Source: Proteiniphilum sp.
GTDB taxonomy: Bacteria > Bacteroidota > Bacteroidia > Bacteroidales > Dysgonomonadaceae
Length of the DNA stretch: 18,809 nucleotides
NCBI GenBank assembly: GCA_031255275.1
Contig: JAIRSV010000173.1
Coordinates: 1 to 18,809, forward strand
Direction: 5' to 3'
Position numbers and translations under genes: made by a program. Of the stretch, positions 7,946 through 16,076 are shown in pieces; positions within the stretch are counted from its first letter, which is position 1; each line of letters begins with the position of its first letter. The notes under the pieces are model-generated. The model saw only the letters and a list, made by a program, of their open reading frames with translations, had not been told where the DNA came from and ran no database searches.

Positions 7946-7978
7946 TTTATACGCAAATCGAAAAAAAGAGTACGATTG
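7946..7978 (+). promoter_or_regulatory. Weak candidate promoter of the PUL operon
   Basis: TTTA at 7946-7949 and TACGATTG at 7971-7978, spaced by 21 bases, each differ by one base from the Bacteroidota consensus. Imperfect boxes suit a promoter that needs an activator. An imperfect inverted repeat, CGCAAATCG (7952-7960) with CGATTGCG (7973-7980), overlaps it. The leader would be about 35 bases long. Confidence 0.3.
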
Positions 7979-8020
7979 CGAGAGAATTATTTATCAGTAG
8001 TTTTTTAATAATTGAAGCAC

Positions 8021-9514
8021 ATGAACAAGAGAAAATTTATTTTTTTGATGCTGTGTCTGCCGCTGATTGCGTTCATCACAGGATGCCGCGACGATGACGG
8101 CTTCGCGGATGTGGACGGACAAAACCCGACGCTGTCGCTGGAAACCGAACAGATCCGGACGGCCGCCGGACGACAGTTTACCATTAAGGGCACGGCAACC
8201 GACAGGGACGGTATTGCCACCATCCGACTGAAATGTATCGAGCTGTATCTCGACAAAACAATTAATGTGATTGAGATCTATGAAAAACCGCTCGAAACGT
8301 ATGCGCTAAACTTCAACTTCAATTCGCAGCCCAACGAAATAGGTGAAAGGTTCACCGTCGAGGTAACGGTTACGGATGTAGGAGGCCGCTCCGTTTCGCA
8401 GGAGGTTCTGATCACAATGGACGGCGATTTTGAGAATCCCTCCTTCACCGTTTCGCCCGACAGGACTGTAACGGTACTTATGAAGAGTGAAACCAAATTC
8501 AATCTGAGTTTCACCGCAGCCGACGACCGCGCGCTGGATTACGTAATTATCGACATTCCCGGTATCGCAGGCTTTGACAACCGTAGAGAGGAGGCTGACG
8601 GAAAGAGATCTTTCGCCTTTTCGGAAAAAATCATCCTGCCGAATGAAACAGGTGTTTATGAAGTAACAATTACCGCTGTCGACAGGGAAGGCAACGAAAC
8701 GGCAGTCAACAGCACTGTTTCGGTTTCCGAAATGCCTGATTTCACGAAGATGTATCTGGCCGACGTAGCCACGATCGGCGAATTGAACAGCGATGTGTTC
8801 GGCGTGCCCGTGCGCATAGAGAGAACCGGCGCTTATCAGTATAAGGCGAACTACTATTGCCGGGAAGCGGGAACCGAAATCTTCTTTCTACCGCAAAAGA
8901 GTGATTTTTCGCCCATTTGCTTCGGACTCGATCCGGAAGATGCTACCCGCCTGACGGACGACCCCGAAAAGGCCGAACCGATTGTACTGGATCAGGCAGG
9001 CGTTTATTACGAAATCACGTTCGATATTAAAGAGAGTACGTATGAGACAGGCACATATACCGTTGACGAGGCCGTTGATCCGATACCTCATGCCTACGGT
9101 TCCAACAGTTTGGATACATGGAACGACGGCGGCACATGGTTGCAGGAGTTTTATTTCGGCTATATGACGGGCAACCCGGGGGAAGTTCGGCGTTTCACCC
9201 AGGATAAAACAAACCCACACTTGTTCTGTCTTGACGACCCGCTTTATCTGGAAGCAGGAACAGTAATGAACTTTGTGATTCACAACTGGCACTCGAATGG
9301 ATGGTGGAACTATTGCACCTGGCGTGTCGACAACTCTGAGGAGCCTGAAATCTTCGGCTACTACGGCAAAGAAGCCATGTACACCAACCCTGCGTGGACT
9401 AAACCCGATCAGGTGGGTGACAACTGGGCTAAACCGACCGTCAACGTAACCGGAAATTATACCCTTATATTCGACGCTCACCTTGAAAGAGCGAAATTGG
9501 TTCCTGCCAATTAA
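8021..9514 (+). CDS. Surface glycan-binding-type lipoprotein (SusE/SusF-like position)
   Basis: A 497-residue lipoprotein that probably sits on the outer membrane and helps capture the glycan. The ATG at 8021 is preferred over a TTG nine bases upstream because it gives a compact signal peptide with lipobox ITGC (Cys22). CRDDDG follows the cysteine; acidic residues there fit surface export in Bacteroidota. Residues 35-135 and 140-238 look like two Ig/PKD-like beta domains, each ending in a VTxxD.xG-like strand (VTVTDVGG, ITAVDREGN). Residues 240-497 form a separate domain with many aromatics, notably a cluster at 421-434 (HNWHSNGWWNYCTW) suited to sugar stacking. No catalytic motif is recognised. 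It is the first gene of the operon, 24 bases before susC, whereas classical loci place such proteins after susD. The binding role is inferred from context and architecture. Confidence 0.75.
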   Translation: MNKRKFIFLMLCLPLIAFITGCRDDDGFADVDGQNPTLSLETEQIRTAAGRQFTIKGTATDRDGIATIRLKCIELYLDKTINVIEIYEKPLETYALNFNFNSQPNEIGERFTVEVTVTDVGGRSVSQEVLITMDGDFENPSFTVSPDRTVTVLMKSETKFNLSFTAADDRALDYVIIDIPGIAGFDNRREEADGKRSFAFSEKIILPNETGVYEVTITAVDREGNETAVNSTVSVSEMPDFTKMYLADVATIGELNSDVFGVPVRIERTGAYQYKANYYCREAGTEIFFLPQKSDFSPICFGLDPEDATRLTDDPEKAEPIVLDQAGVYYEITFDIKESTYETGTYTVDEAVDPIPHAYGSNSLDTWNDGGTWLQEFYFGYMTGNPGEVRRFTQDKTNPHLFCLDDPLYLEAGTVMNFVIHNWHSNGWWNYCTWRVDNSEEPEIFGYYGKEAMYTNPAWTKPDQVGDNWAKPTVNVTGNYTLIFDAHLERAKLVPAN

Positions 9515-9538
9515 TAAATACGATAAATGATAAATGAC

Positions 9539-12500
9539 ATGAAAAAGTATTTGATTATTCTATTTTCCGTTTTCTCGCTGGGAGCATACGCTCAACGGAT
9601 AACGGTAACGGGGAAAGTTATTTCTTCTGCAGAGAATGAATCCGTGATCGGAGCTACCGTTCTGGTCACAGGAACGGGAAACGGTGTCGTCACCGACGCA
9701 GACGGTAATTACCTCATATCGAATGTTGCGCCGGACGCAACACTGCAGTTTTCCATGCTGGGCTATAAGGAGCAGACCATAGCGGTAGGCGGACGGACAG
9801 AAATTAATGTCGTGCTGGACGAGGATGCCGAGCTTCTGGATGAAGTAGTCGTTATCGGCTACGGAATGGTGAGAAAGAGCGACCTGACAAGTTCCATCTC
9901 GACCGTGAAGGGCGAACAGATCACTGAAGTGACCGCCGGCAACGCGATGGACGCCCTTCAGGGAAAGATCGGCGGCGTCCAGATCAGCAGCGGCGGAGGC
10001 CCGGGGACAACGCCCAAAGTGCTGATACGCGGCGTCACTACCGTCAACGGAACCAACCCTCTCTATGTGGTGGACGGCATGCCCGTGGGCGAAAATATCA
10101 ATTTCCTGAACAGTAACGACATTGAATCAATGGAGGTACTGAAAGATGCTTCGGCGGCAGCTATCTACGGAACGCGCGGCTCTAACGGAGTGATTCTTAT
10201 CACCACCAGGAAGGGGATTGCGGGAAAAACCCGTTTCGACTTCAGCGCGTCGGCCGGCTTCCAGACTATCTCCAATCCGAATGTGGCAAAAGCCTCCGAA
10301 TATGAACAGGTTTTCAAAAAACGCTACGAAAACGACGAACGGACTTCCATCTGGACAGGCAAGGAGAATATTACGGACGCGGAGGGAACCGACTGGTGGA
10401 ACCGGGTGATCAATAAAACAGCCCTTGTGCAAAACTACTCACTCGGCGTGTCCGGCGGAAATGAAAAGTTGGTATACAGTGTAAGCCTGGGATATTTTCG
10501 CAACAACTCGCAGTATGACACAGGTTACTGGGACAAAATCAACGCCCGCCTGAATACGGAATATACATTCAACAGGTATGTGAAAACGGGATTCGACATG
10601 GCTCCGCGCGTGGAATCCTGGGACGATACGCCCAATCTGTTTTCGGCAGCCATGTCGATGGATCCGGGCACGCCGGTTTTCCGTCCCGAATCCGAATGGA
10701 CGGACAACGTGTATAACAACTACGCACGCTCTCACAACAACCAGGAGTGGAATCCTGCCGCGTCGATCGCCCGTCAGAATGCCGGGTCGCGCGAATATGG
10801 AGTCATCGTCAATCCCTACCTGCAAATAACCCCTCTCAGAGAGCTTACCCTGCGCTCGCAGTTTGGCGTCAACGCCCGTTTTCGTCGATCCGACTCATTC
10901 ACGCCGCAATTTTATATCGACGCCCTTGAACAGTCCACGCTGAGCCACGTTTCTCGCGAAATGAACGAATGGCTGGACTGGAACTGGACGAATACCGCTT
11001 CTTATATGACGACCTTTGCAGACATTCACAACCTGAACGCCATGGCCGGCTTTACCGCCGAACGCTTTGCCAACTACCGGGCGAAGGCCGAACGTGACGC
11101 CGTACCCAACAATTCGGACAACCTGCAGGAGGTGGAAGCCGGTACCGATAACCAGAAAGGCAACGGCAATTCGGCGTTCGGCACCCTTGTATCTTATATC
11201 GGACGCATCATGTACAACTGCGACAACCGTTATTACCTGACCGCCTCCGTCCGCGCCGACGGTTCCTCCAAGTTTCCGACAGGCAACAAATATGCGGTTT
11301 TCCCGTCCGTTTCGGGCGCATGGCGCGTCATCGGCGAGCCGTTTATGCACGGTCAGGAAATCTTCGACAATCTGAAGATCCGCGCAGGATGGGGACGTGT
11401 AGGCAATCAGAATATCGACAACTCGGCCTATCTGACCACAATCGAATCGGCAGACTATGTCTTCGGCGCAACTCCGGGACGCGTCACCGGTACCACCGTC
11501 GCCTCCGTAGGAAACAGCAGGCTGAAATGGGAAACCGTTGAAGATTATAACCTGGGAATCGACATGTCGCTCCTGAAATCGCGTCTGGACGTTACCTTCG
11601 ACCTCTTCCGGAAGAAATCCACGGACATGCTTTACAAAAAACAAAACATTTTTGCCACAGGATACCCCGACTGGAACAGTCAGGTATGGATGAACATCGG
11701 CAGCATGAGGGCAGCCGGATGGGAACTGAGCCTGAACTGGCGCGATAAAGTTTCGGACCTCTCTTACGGCATCGGCCTGAATCTCTCCTCAATCCGTAAC
11801 GAAGCAATCAGGTTTTCCGGCGACGGGCCTATCCTGACCGGAGAATTTCACGGCGACCAGATCATCCGTAACGAAGACGGCGGCAGAATTTCGCGCTTCT
11901 GGGGCTATGTCGCCGACGGACTGTTTCAAAACCGGACGGACGTATATGCACACACCGACGAACACGGCACACGGCTGCAGAAGGATGCAAAGCCCGGCGA
12001 TATTCGCTTCAGAGACCTGAATAACGACGGCATACTGGACGAAAACGACAAGACATGGATCGGTGATCCCTATCCCGACCTGATGATGGGCGTCAATCTC
12101 AGCCTGAAGTACAAAAACTTTGACTTCACGGCCAATTTTTACGGCACATTCGGCAACGATATTTACAACAGCACCAAAGCGCTTTACTCCGGAGATAACG
12201 GCCGGAACGTGTTCGCCGGAACACTGCAGAAAGCCTGGAACGGGGAGGGGACAGCTTACGATATTCCCCGCCTGTCCTACAGCGATTTGAATCAGAACTA
12301 TAAACGCGTCTCGAGCTTCTTCGTGGAAGACGGCTCGTATGTGCGCTGCAAGCTCCTTCAGGCAGGCTGTACCCTGCCGAAGAAACTGTTTGACGGCGCA
12401 GAACTCCGCCTGTTTTTCTCCGCGCAGAATCCGTTTACCGTTACCCGCTATTCGGGCATGGATCCCGAACGTCCGGCGATGGACGGCAGCGTAATCGAAA

Positions 12501-12568
12501 CCGGTATCGATCACATCGCTTATCCCAATCCGCGCACATTCCTCTTAGGCATAGACTTCAAATTTTAA
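9539..12568 (+). CDS. SusC/RagA-family TonB-dependent outer-membrane transporter
   Basis: Imports oligosaccharides across the outer membrane, powered by TonB/ExbBD, with the SusD lipoprotein as its lid. The start at 9539 gives a standard signal peptide (MKKYLIILFSVFSLGAYAQ); an in-frame ATG four codons upstream at 9527 is possible. The mature protein begins with a carboxypeptidase-regulatory-like domain at about 21-97. Then come DEVVVIGYG (101-109, TonB-box region), a plug domain with the family motifs NPLYVVDGMPVG and LKDASAAAIYGTRGSNGVI (to about 226), and a long beta-barrel. The barrel ends in RTFLLGIDFKF, a typical terminal strand with a final aromatic residue. About 1009 residues is normal for the family. 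No frameshift was seen. It follows the binding lipoprotein by 24 AT-rich bases. Confidence 0.96.
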   Translation: MKKYLIILFSVFSLGAYAQRITVTGKVISSAENESVIGATVLVTGTGNGVVTDADGNYLISNVAPDATLQFSMLGYKEQTIAVGGRTEINVVLDEDAELLDEVVVIGYGMVRKSDLTSSISTVKGEQITEVTAGNAMDALQGKIGGVQISSGGGPGTTPKVLIRGVTTVNGTNPLYVVDGMPVGENINFLNSNDIESMEVLKDASAAAIYGTRGSNGVILITTRKGIAGKTRFDFSASAGFQTISNPNVAKASEYEQVFKKRYENDERTSIWTGKENITDAEGTDWWNRVINKTALVQNYSLGVSGGNEKLVYSVSLGYFRNNSQYDTGYWDKINARLNTEYTFNRYVKTGFDMAPRVESWDDTPNLFSAAMSMDPGTPVFRPESEWTDNVYNNYARSHNNQEWNPAASIARQNAGSREYGVIVNPYLQITPLRELTLRSQFGVNARFRRSDSFTPQFYIDALEQSTLSHVSREMNEWLDWNWTNTASYMTTFADIHNLNAMAGFTAERFANYRAKAERDAVPNNSDNLQEVEAGTDNQKGNGNSAFGTLVSYIGRIMYNCDNRYYLTASVRADGSSKFPTGNKYAVFPSVSGAWRVIGEPFMHGQEIFDNLKIRAGWGRVGNQNIDNSAYLTTIESADYVFGATPGRVTGTTVASVGNSRLKWETVEDYNLGIDMSLLKSRLDVTFDLFRKKSTDMLYKKQNIFATGYPDWNSQVWMNIGSMRAAGWELSLNWRDKVSDLSYGIGLNLSSIRNEAIRFSGDGPILTGEFHGDQIIRNEDGGRISRFWGYVADGLFQNRTDVYAHTDEHGTRLQKDAKPGDIRFRDLNNDGILDENDKTWIGDPYPDLMMGVNLSLKYKNFDFTANFYGTFGNDIYNSTKALYSGDNGRNVFAGTLQKAWNGEGTAYDIPRLSYSDLNQNYKRVSSFFVEDGSYVRCKLLQAGCTLPKKLFDGAELRLFFSAQNPFTVTRYSGMDPERPAMDGSVIETGIDHIAYPNPRTFLLGIDFKF

Positions 12569-12591
12569 TTCTCATATTCTCATATTCTCAA
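12568..12591 (+). repeat. Three 8-bp repeats between susC and susD
   Basis: ATTCTCAT, ATTCTCAT and ATTCTCAA stand head to tail from 12568 to 12591. They fill almost the whole 25-base gap and end two bases before the SusD start codon, in the place of the translation initiation region. Confidence 0.7.
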
Positions 12592-12593
12592 TT

Positions 12594-14282
12594 ATGAAAC
12601 ATCTGTTTATCATATCAACATTCATTTCCCTGATTACCTTTGCCGGATGTTCCGACTTCCTGGAAGAAGACGTGAGAGGAAAAGAAAATCTGGATACTTA
12701 CTTTCAGAACGAAGCAGAAGCCGTTTCATTCGTAAACGGCTGTTACAGCGCATTGAAGTACGACGACTGGTGGCAGGTCAATACCCTCTGGCTGCTGTCG
12801 GACATGTGCAGCGACGACTGCTGGATGGGCAATACCAGTCAGGCAAGCGACTATCACTCACTGTCACACTTCCAGAGCACCGGACAGTCGAACGGACTCA
12901 TCTCCAACTTCTGGCAATATCGCTACAAGGGTATCCTGAAGTGCAACATCGCCATTGAAAGGATACCGGAAGCGCCCATCGTCAACGAAAAGATGAAGGA
13001 ACGCCTGCTAGCCGAAGCCCGATTCCTTCGCGCCTACTTCTACTTTGAACTTGTGAAAAACTTTGGCGGCGTACCGTTGATTACCGGTTTCCTGATGCCG
13101 GAAGAGGTGGAGGGGATAACCCGCGCCGAAGCCGACCGGGTCTACACATTCATCGAAGCCGACCTGAACGCCGCCGCCGCAGCGCTGCCGCAGCGCAGCG
13201 AATATTCGCCCGCCGACAGGGGGCGCGCCACCCGCGGAGCCGCCCTGGGACTGCTCGGAAAGGCATACCTCTATCAGGAAAAATGGGAGGAAGCCCGCAC
13301 CGCGCTCAAAACCATAATCCTTGATGATGATGAGCCGGCGGAATACGCCCTGCTTCCCGACTTCGGCGATGTATGGTCAGTCGATCACAACAACAGCGTG
13401 GAAAGCTTATTCGAAGTGCAATACATGTATGACGGCGTCTACAGTCTGGGCGGCTCGATGACGGTAATCACCGGCGCGCGCAACGGCCCCGGCGACGGAT
13501 GGTCGTGGTGTCAGCCCACGAGCCATCTCGAGAAGGCCTTTCTTGACGCCGGCGACACCGAGCGGCTGAAGTGGACTGTCATAAAGAGCGGATGTACCGA
13601 AATAGCGGGCGAAGACAACTTCGGGATATTCATTGAGAACAGCAAAAAGATGGATACTTACGGCAGCTATCTCGAAAAATACGGCTGGGACGAGGACTGC
13701 TATATCATCGATCCCAAAGACCACAAGTCGGCGCGCATCAACCGCAAATTCTTTGTACCCGTCGACAAACGGCCGGAAGTGTATAACATCAACAAAATCC
13801 CCCTGAATCACCGCATACTGCGCTATGCCGACGTGCTGCTGATGTATGCCGAGGCCTGTAATGAAGCGGGCGGAGAAGGTGCGGACGCGCAGGCAAGACG
13901 GGCGCTGAACGAAGTTCGCCGCCGTGCAAAACTCGGCGACGTTGCTGAAAGTGTGGGCGGAAGCGCCCTGCGCAAAGCCATTCGCGAAGAACGCCGCCTG
14001 GAGCTTGCGCTCGAACACAACCGCCTGTACGACATCCGCCGCTGGAGTGACGACAACGGAAAGAAAATGATATGCAACCTGATGGGGCCTGACGGCTCGT
14101 TTGTGAAGTATAACACCTCTGAGACTTCTGCCCCCCCCGATCGTTTTGAACGGGAAAACCAGGGCGAGGCAAGCGACAAGGGAATTACCTTTGACGAAGA
14201 GCGCGATCTCCTCTTCCCGATCCCTCTCTACGAAATAACCATGTCGAACGGTTCCATCAGGCAAAATCCCGGCTGGCATTAA
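12594..14282 (+). CDS. SusD/RagB-family starch-binding-type lipoprotein
   Basis: A 562-residue surface lipoprotein expected to bind the glycan and cap the SusC channel. The signal peptide ends in lipobox FAGC, giving lipidated Cys19, followed by SDFLEED. The family's helical TPR-like scaffold is visible in TRGAALGLLGKAYLYQEKW and ADVLLMYAEACNEAGG, followed by an ALNEVRRRA helix. The C-terminus LLFPIPLYEITMSN...QNPGWH is the standard SusD ending. Length is in the usual range. An uninterrupted run of eight C bases at 14131-14138 (residues about 513-515, within SAPPD) could be prone to slippage, which would remove the last 45 or so residues. As read, the frame is intact. It is the fourth component of a surface complex with the neighbouring lipoproteins and SusC. 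Confidence 0.96.
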   Translation: MKHLFIISTFISLITFAGCSDFLEEDVRGKENLDTYFQNEAEAVSFVNGCYSALKYDDWWQVNTLWLLSDMCSDDCWMGNTSQASDYHSLSHFQSTGQSNGLISNFWQYRYKGILKCNIAIERIPEAPIVNEKMKERLLAEARFLRAYFYFELVKNFGGVPLITGFLMPEEVEGITRAEADRVYTFIEADLNAAAAALPQRSEYSPADRGRATRGAALGLLGKAYLYQEKWEEARTALKTIILDDDEPAEYALLPDFGDVWSVDHNNSVESLFEVQYMYDGVYSLGGSMTVITGARNGPGDGWSWCQPTSHLEKAFLDAGDTERLKWTVIKSGCTEIAGEDNFGIFIENSKKMDTYGSYLEKYGWDEDCYIIDPKDHKSARINRKFFVPVDKRPEVYNINKIPLNHRILRYADVLLMYAEACNEAGGEGADAQARRALNEVRRRAKLGDVAESVGGSALRKAIREERRLELALEHNRLYDIRRWSDDNGKKMICNLMGPDGSFVKYNTSETSAPPDRFERENQGEASDKGITFDEERDLLFPIPLYEITMSNGSIRQNPGWH

Positions 14283-14303
14283 GTAAATTTTCAGGGCTAC
14301 ATC

Positions 14304-14339
14304 CTTCCGCCGGCAGTGAATCATGATGGCCGGCGGAAG
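14304..14339 (+). other. 11-bp perfect hairpin between susD and the GH30 gene
   Basis: CTTCCGCCGGC at 14304-14314 pairs perfectly with GCCGGCGGAAG at 14329-14339 around a 14-base loop. It lies 22 bases after the susD stop in a 138-base gap, the largest within the operon. No T-tract follows, so it is not a classical intrinsic terminator. It could stabilise the 3' end of the upstream message or partly attenuate transcription into the enzyme genes. Confidence 0.6.
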
Positions 14340-14420
14340 ATTCCGTGCCGACGCGCAGCGCTGCATTACATCCCCTGAATATCGAGTTCGCATTTAACGA
14401 ATACAGCAAATACAGACATT

Positions 14421-16055
14421 ATGATAAAAAGAGTGATCCGATCCCTCCTCCATCTCCATCTCCTCCTCCATCTCCTCCTGATCCTGATCCTGATCCCGAT
14501 CCTGCCCTCATGCCGCGGCGGAGGCGGACTCCCGGATACGACCGGAGAACCGGCAGACTTTCCCGTGGAAAAAAAGGTGACCGTCGATCCGGAAAAAACG
14601 TTTCAGACGATCGACGGTTTCGCCGCCTCCGACTGCTGGACGGGAAACATCGTCGGCCGCGACTGGGACGACGTCTCAAAGGAATCCATTGCACGCCTGC
14701 TGTTCTCTCGCGAGATCAGAGACGGAAATCCGCAGGGCATAGGTTTATCCATGTGGCGCTTCAACCTGGGCGCCGGAACGGCCGGACAGGGAGACGACAG
14801 CGGAATCGAAGATGAATCGCGTCGCGCCGAATCTTTCCTGAAAGCCGACGGCTCTTATGACTGGACGAAACACCGCGGACAGCAATACTTCATCGAGAAG
14901 GCGCGCGATTACGGCTGCGAATCATTTGTCATGTTCAGCAACTCGCCCCCCGTTCAGTATACCTGCAACGGAAAGGGATTCTCGTCGCGCGGCGCCGGCA
15001 GCAACCTGAAGGAGGAACACTATGACGATTTTGCCCGCTACATGGCGACGGTGGCCGAATACTTCCTGAAAAACAAAAACATCCGCTTCACGCACATAAG
15101 CCCCGTGAACGAACCGCAATACAACTGGGATGGCGGACAGGAAGGCAGCGGCTGGCAAAACGGCGAAATCAAAAAAATAGTCGTGGAACTGGACAGGGCA
15201 CTCTCCGAAAAATCTCTCGACACAAAAATACTGATCACCGAATCGGGAGACTGGGAATACCTGTTCAGCACCAAAAACGATGCGGGACGAAGCAATCAGA
15301 TAGAAAACTTCTTCTCGCCCGAATCCGAAAACTACCTCGGAGACCTCCCGCACGTGCCCCGCCTCATCGCCGGACACAGCTACTGGACGGATGCAAACCT
15401 GAACGCCATGCGACAGACGCGCACCCTGCTGCGCGAAAAGGCCGGACTCTACGGACTGAAGATTTATCAGACGGAATGGAGCCTGCTCGGCGATCATTTC
15501 GACGACAGCGACTATCCCGGACACGACGGCGCCACGGAAATGGATATTGCCCTCCACATGAATAAGGTGATCCATCAGGATCTGGTGACGGCCGGCGTAT
15601 CATCCTGGTCGTTCTGGACGGCCATGGACGCAAGCCGCTGGGGACACAAAAACCGTTTCCTGCTCGTCCGCCTGCTCCCCGCCGGGGGAGAATATGCCGC
15701 CCTGTCGGGCGGCGGAACGCTCCGGCCGGCAAAAACCCTCTGGGCGCTGGGAAACTACAGCCTCTTCGTAAAACCCGGATACACGCGGGTCGATCTGCAG
15801 GTGGACAACCCCTCCGACCTGTTTTTCGGGTCAGCATGGACGTCGCCCCTCAACGATAAGTTGGTGGTCATATACGCCAACATGTCGGCGCGCACCGTCC
15901 GCGTCGACATGGGCGCGACGATCCCCCCGGAAACCTGCAAAACCGTGAAACGGTATACCACCTCGGCCTCGAAAGACCTCACGGAAGAAATCCCGGAGGC
16001 GGGACACTATCTTGTCGAATCCGGATCAATCACTACATTTGTATTCAGCAACTGA
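14421..16055 (+). CDS. Glycoside hydrolase family 30-type lipoprotein
   Basis: A 544-residue retaining glycosidase of clan GH-A, probably lipid-anchored. The N-terminus has an unusual leucine/histidine/isoleucine-rich signal peptide ending in LPSC (Cys31), followed by RGGGG. A (beta/alpha)8 barrel runs from about 52 to 415, starting with FQTIDGFAASDCWTGN and including GLSMWRFNLGAG (108-119). The acid/base residue is E231 in SPVNEPQYNW and the nucleophile is E352 in IYQTEWSLL, both at the expected barrel positions. A beta-sandwich domain follows to the end. The motifs resemble the branch of GH30 that includes endo-beta-1,6-galactanases, but activity on beta-1,6-glucan, xylan or another beta-glycan cannot be excluded. 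As the only anchored enzyme of the locus it is the natural candidate for the first cut at the cell surface. It starts 138 bases after susD, beyond a hairpin, and ends 21 bases before the GH2 gene. Confidence 0.88.
   Translation: MIKRVIRSLLHLHLLLHLLLILILIPILPSCRGGGGLPDTTGEPADFPVEKKVTVDPEKTFQTIDGFAASDCWTGNIVGRDWDDVSKESIARLLFSREIRDGNPQGIGLSMWRFNLGAGTAGQGDDSGIEDESRRAESFLKADGSYDWTKHRGQQYFIEKARDYGCESFVMFSNSPPVQYTCNGKGFSSRGAGSNLKEEHYDDFARYMATVAEYFLKNKNIRFTHISPVNEPQYNWDGGQEGSGWQNGEIKKIVVELDRALSEKSLDTKILITESGDWEYLFSTKNDAGRSNQIENFFSPESENYLGDLPHVPRLIAGHSYWTDANLNAMRQTRTLLREKAGLYGLKIYQTEWSLLGDHFDDSDYPGHDGATEMDIALHMNKVIHQDLVTAGVSSWSFWTAMDASRWGHKNRFLLVRLLPAGGEYAALSGGGTLRPAKTLWALGNYSLFVKPGYTRVDLQVDNPSDLFFGSAWTSPLNDKLVVIYANMSARTVRVDMGATIPPETCKTVKRYTTSASKDLTEEIPEAGHYLVESGSITTFVFSN
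14437..14504 (+). repeat. Simple-sequence tract encoding the GH30 signal peptide core
   Basis: Short units rich in CTCCAT, CTC and CTGATC follow each other, including three CTGATC and one CCGATC in a row at about 14478-14501. They encode residues 7-28, almost only Leu, His and Ile. All units are multiples of three, so copy changes would alter peptide length without breaking the frame. Confidence 0.7.
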
Positions 16056-16076
16056 CCATTTACAACTAAAAGCATT

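Noticed and set aside
13407..14393. 328-residue minus-strand open frame opposite susD
   Set aside because: Antisense to an unmistakable SusD gene and lacking any recognisable feature.
14345..14815. Plus-strand frame with Pro-Ser and Asp-Pro repeats overlapping the GH30 start
   Set aside because: It is the alternate reading of the simple-sequence tract; the GH30 frame has a signal peptide and full catalytic domain.
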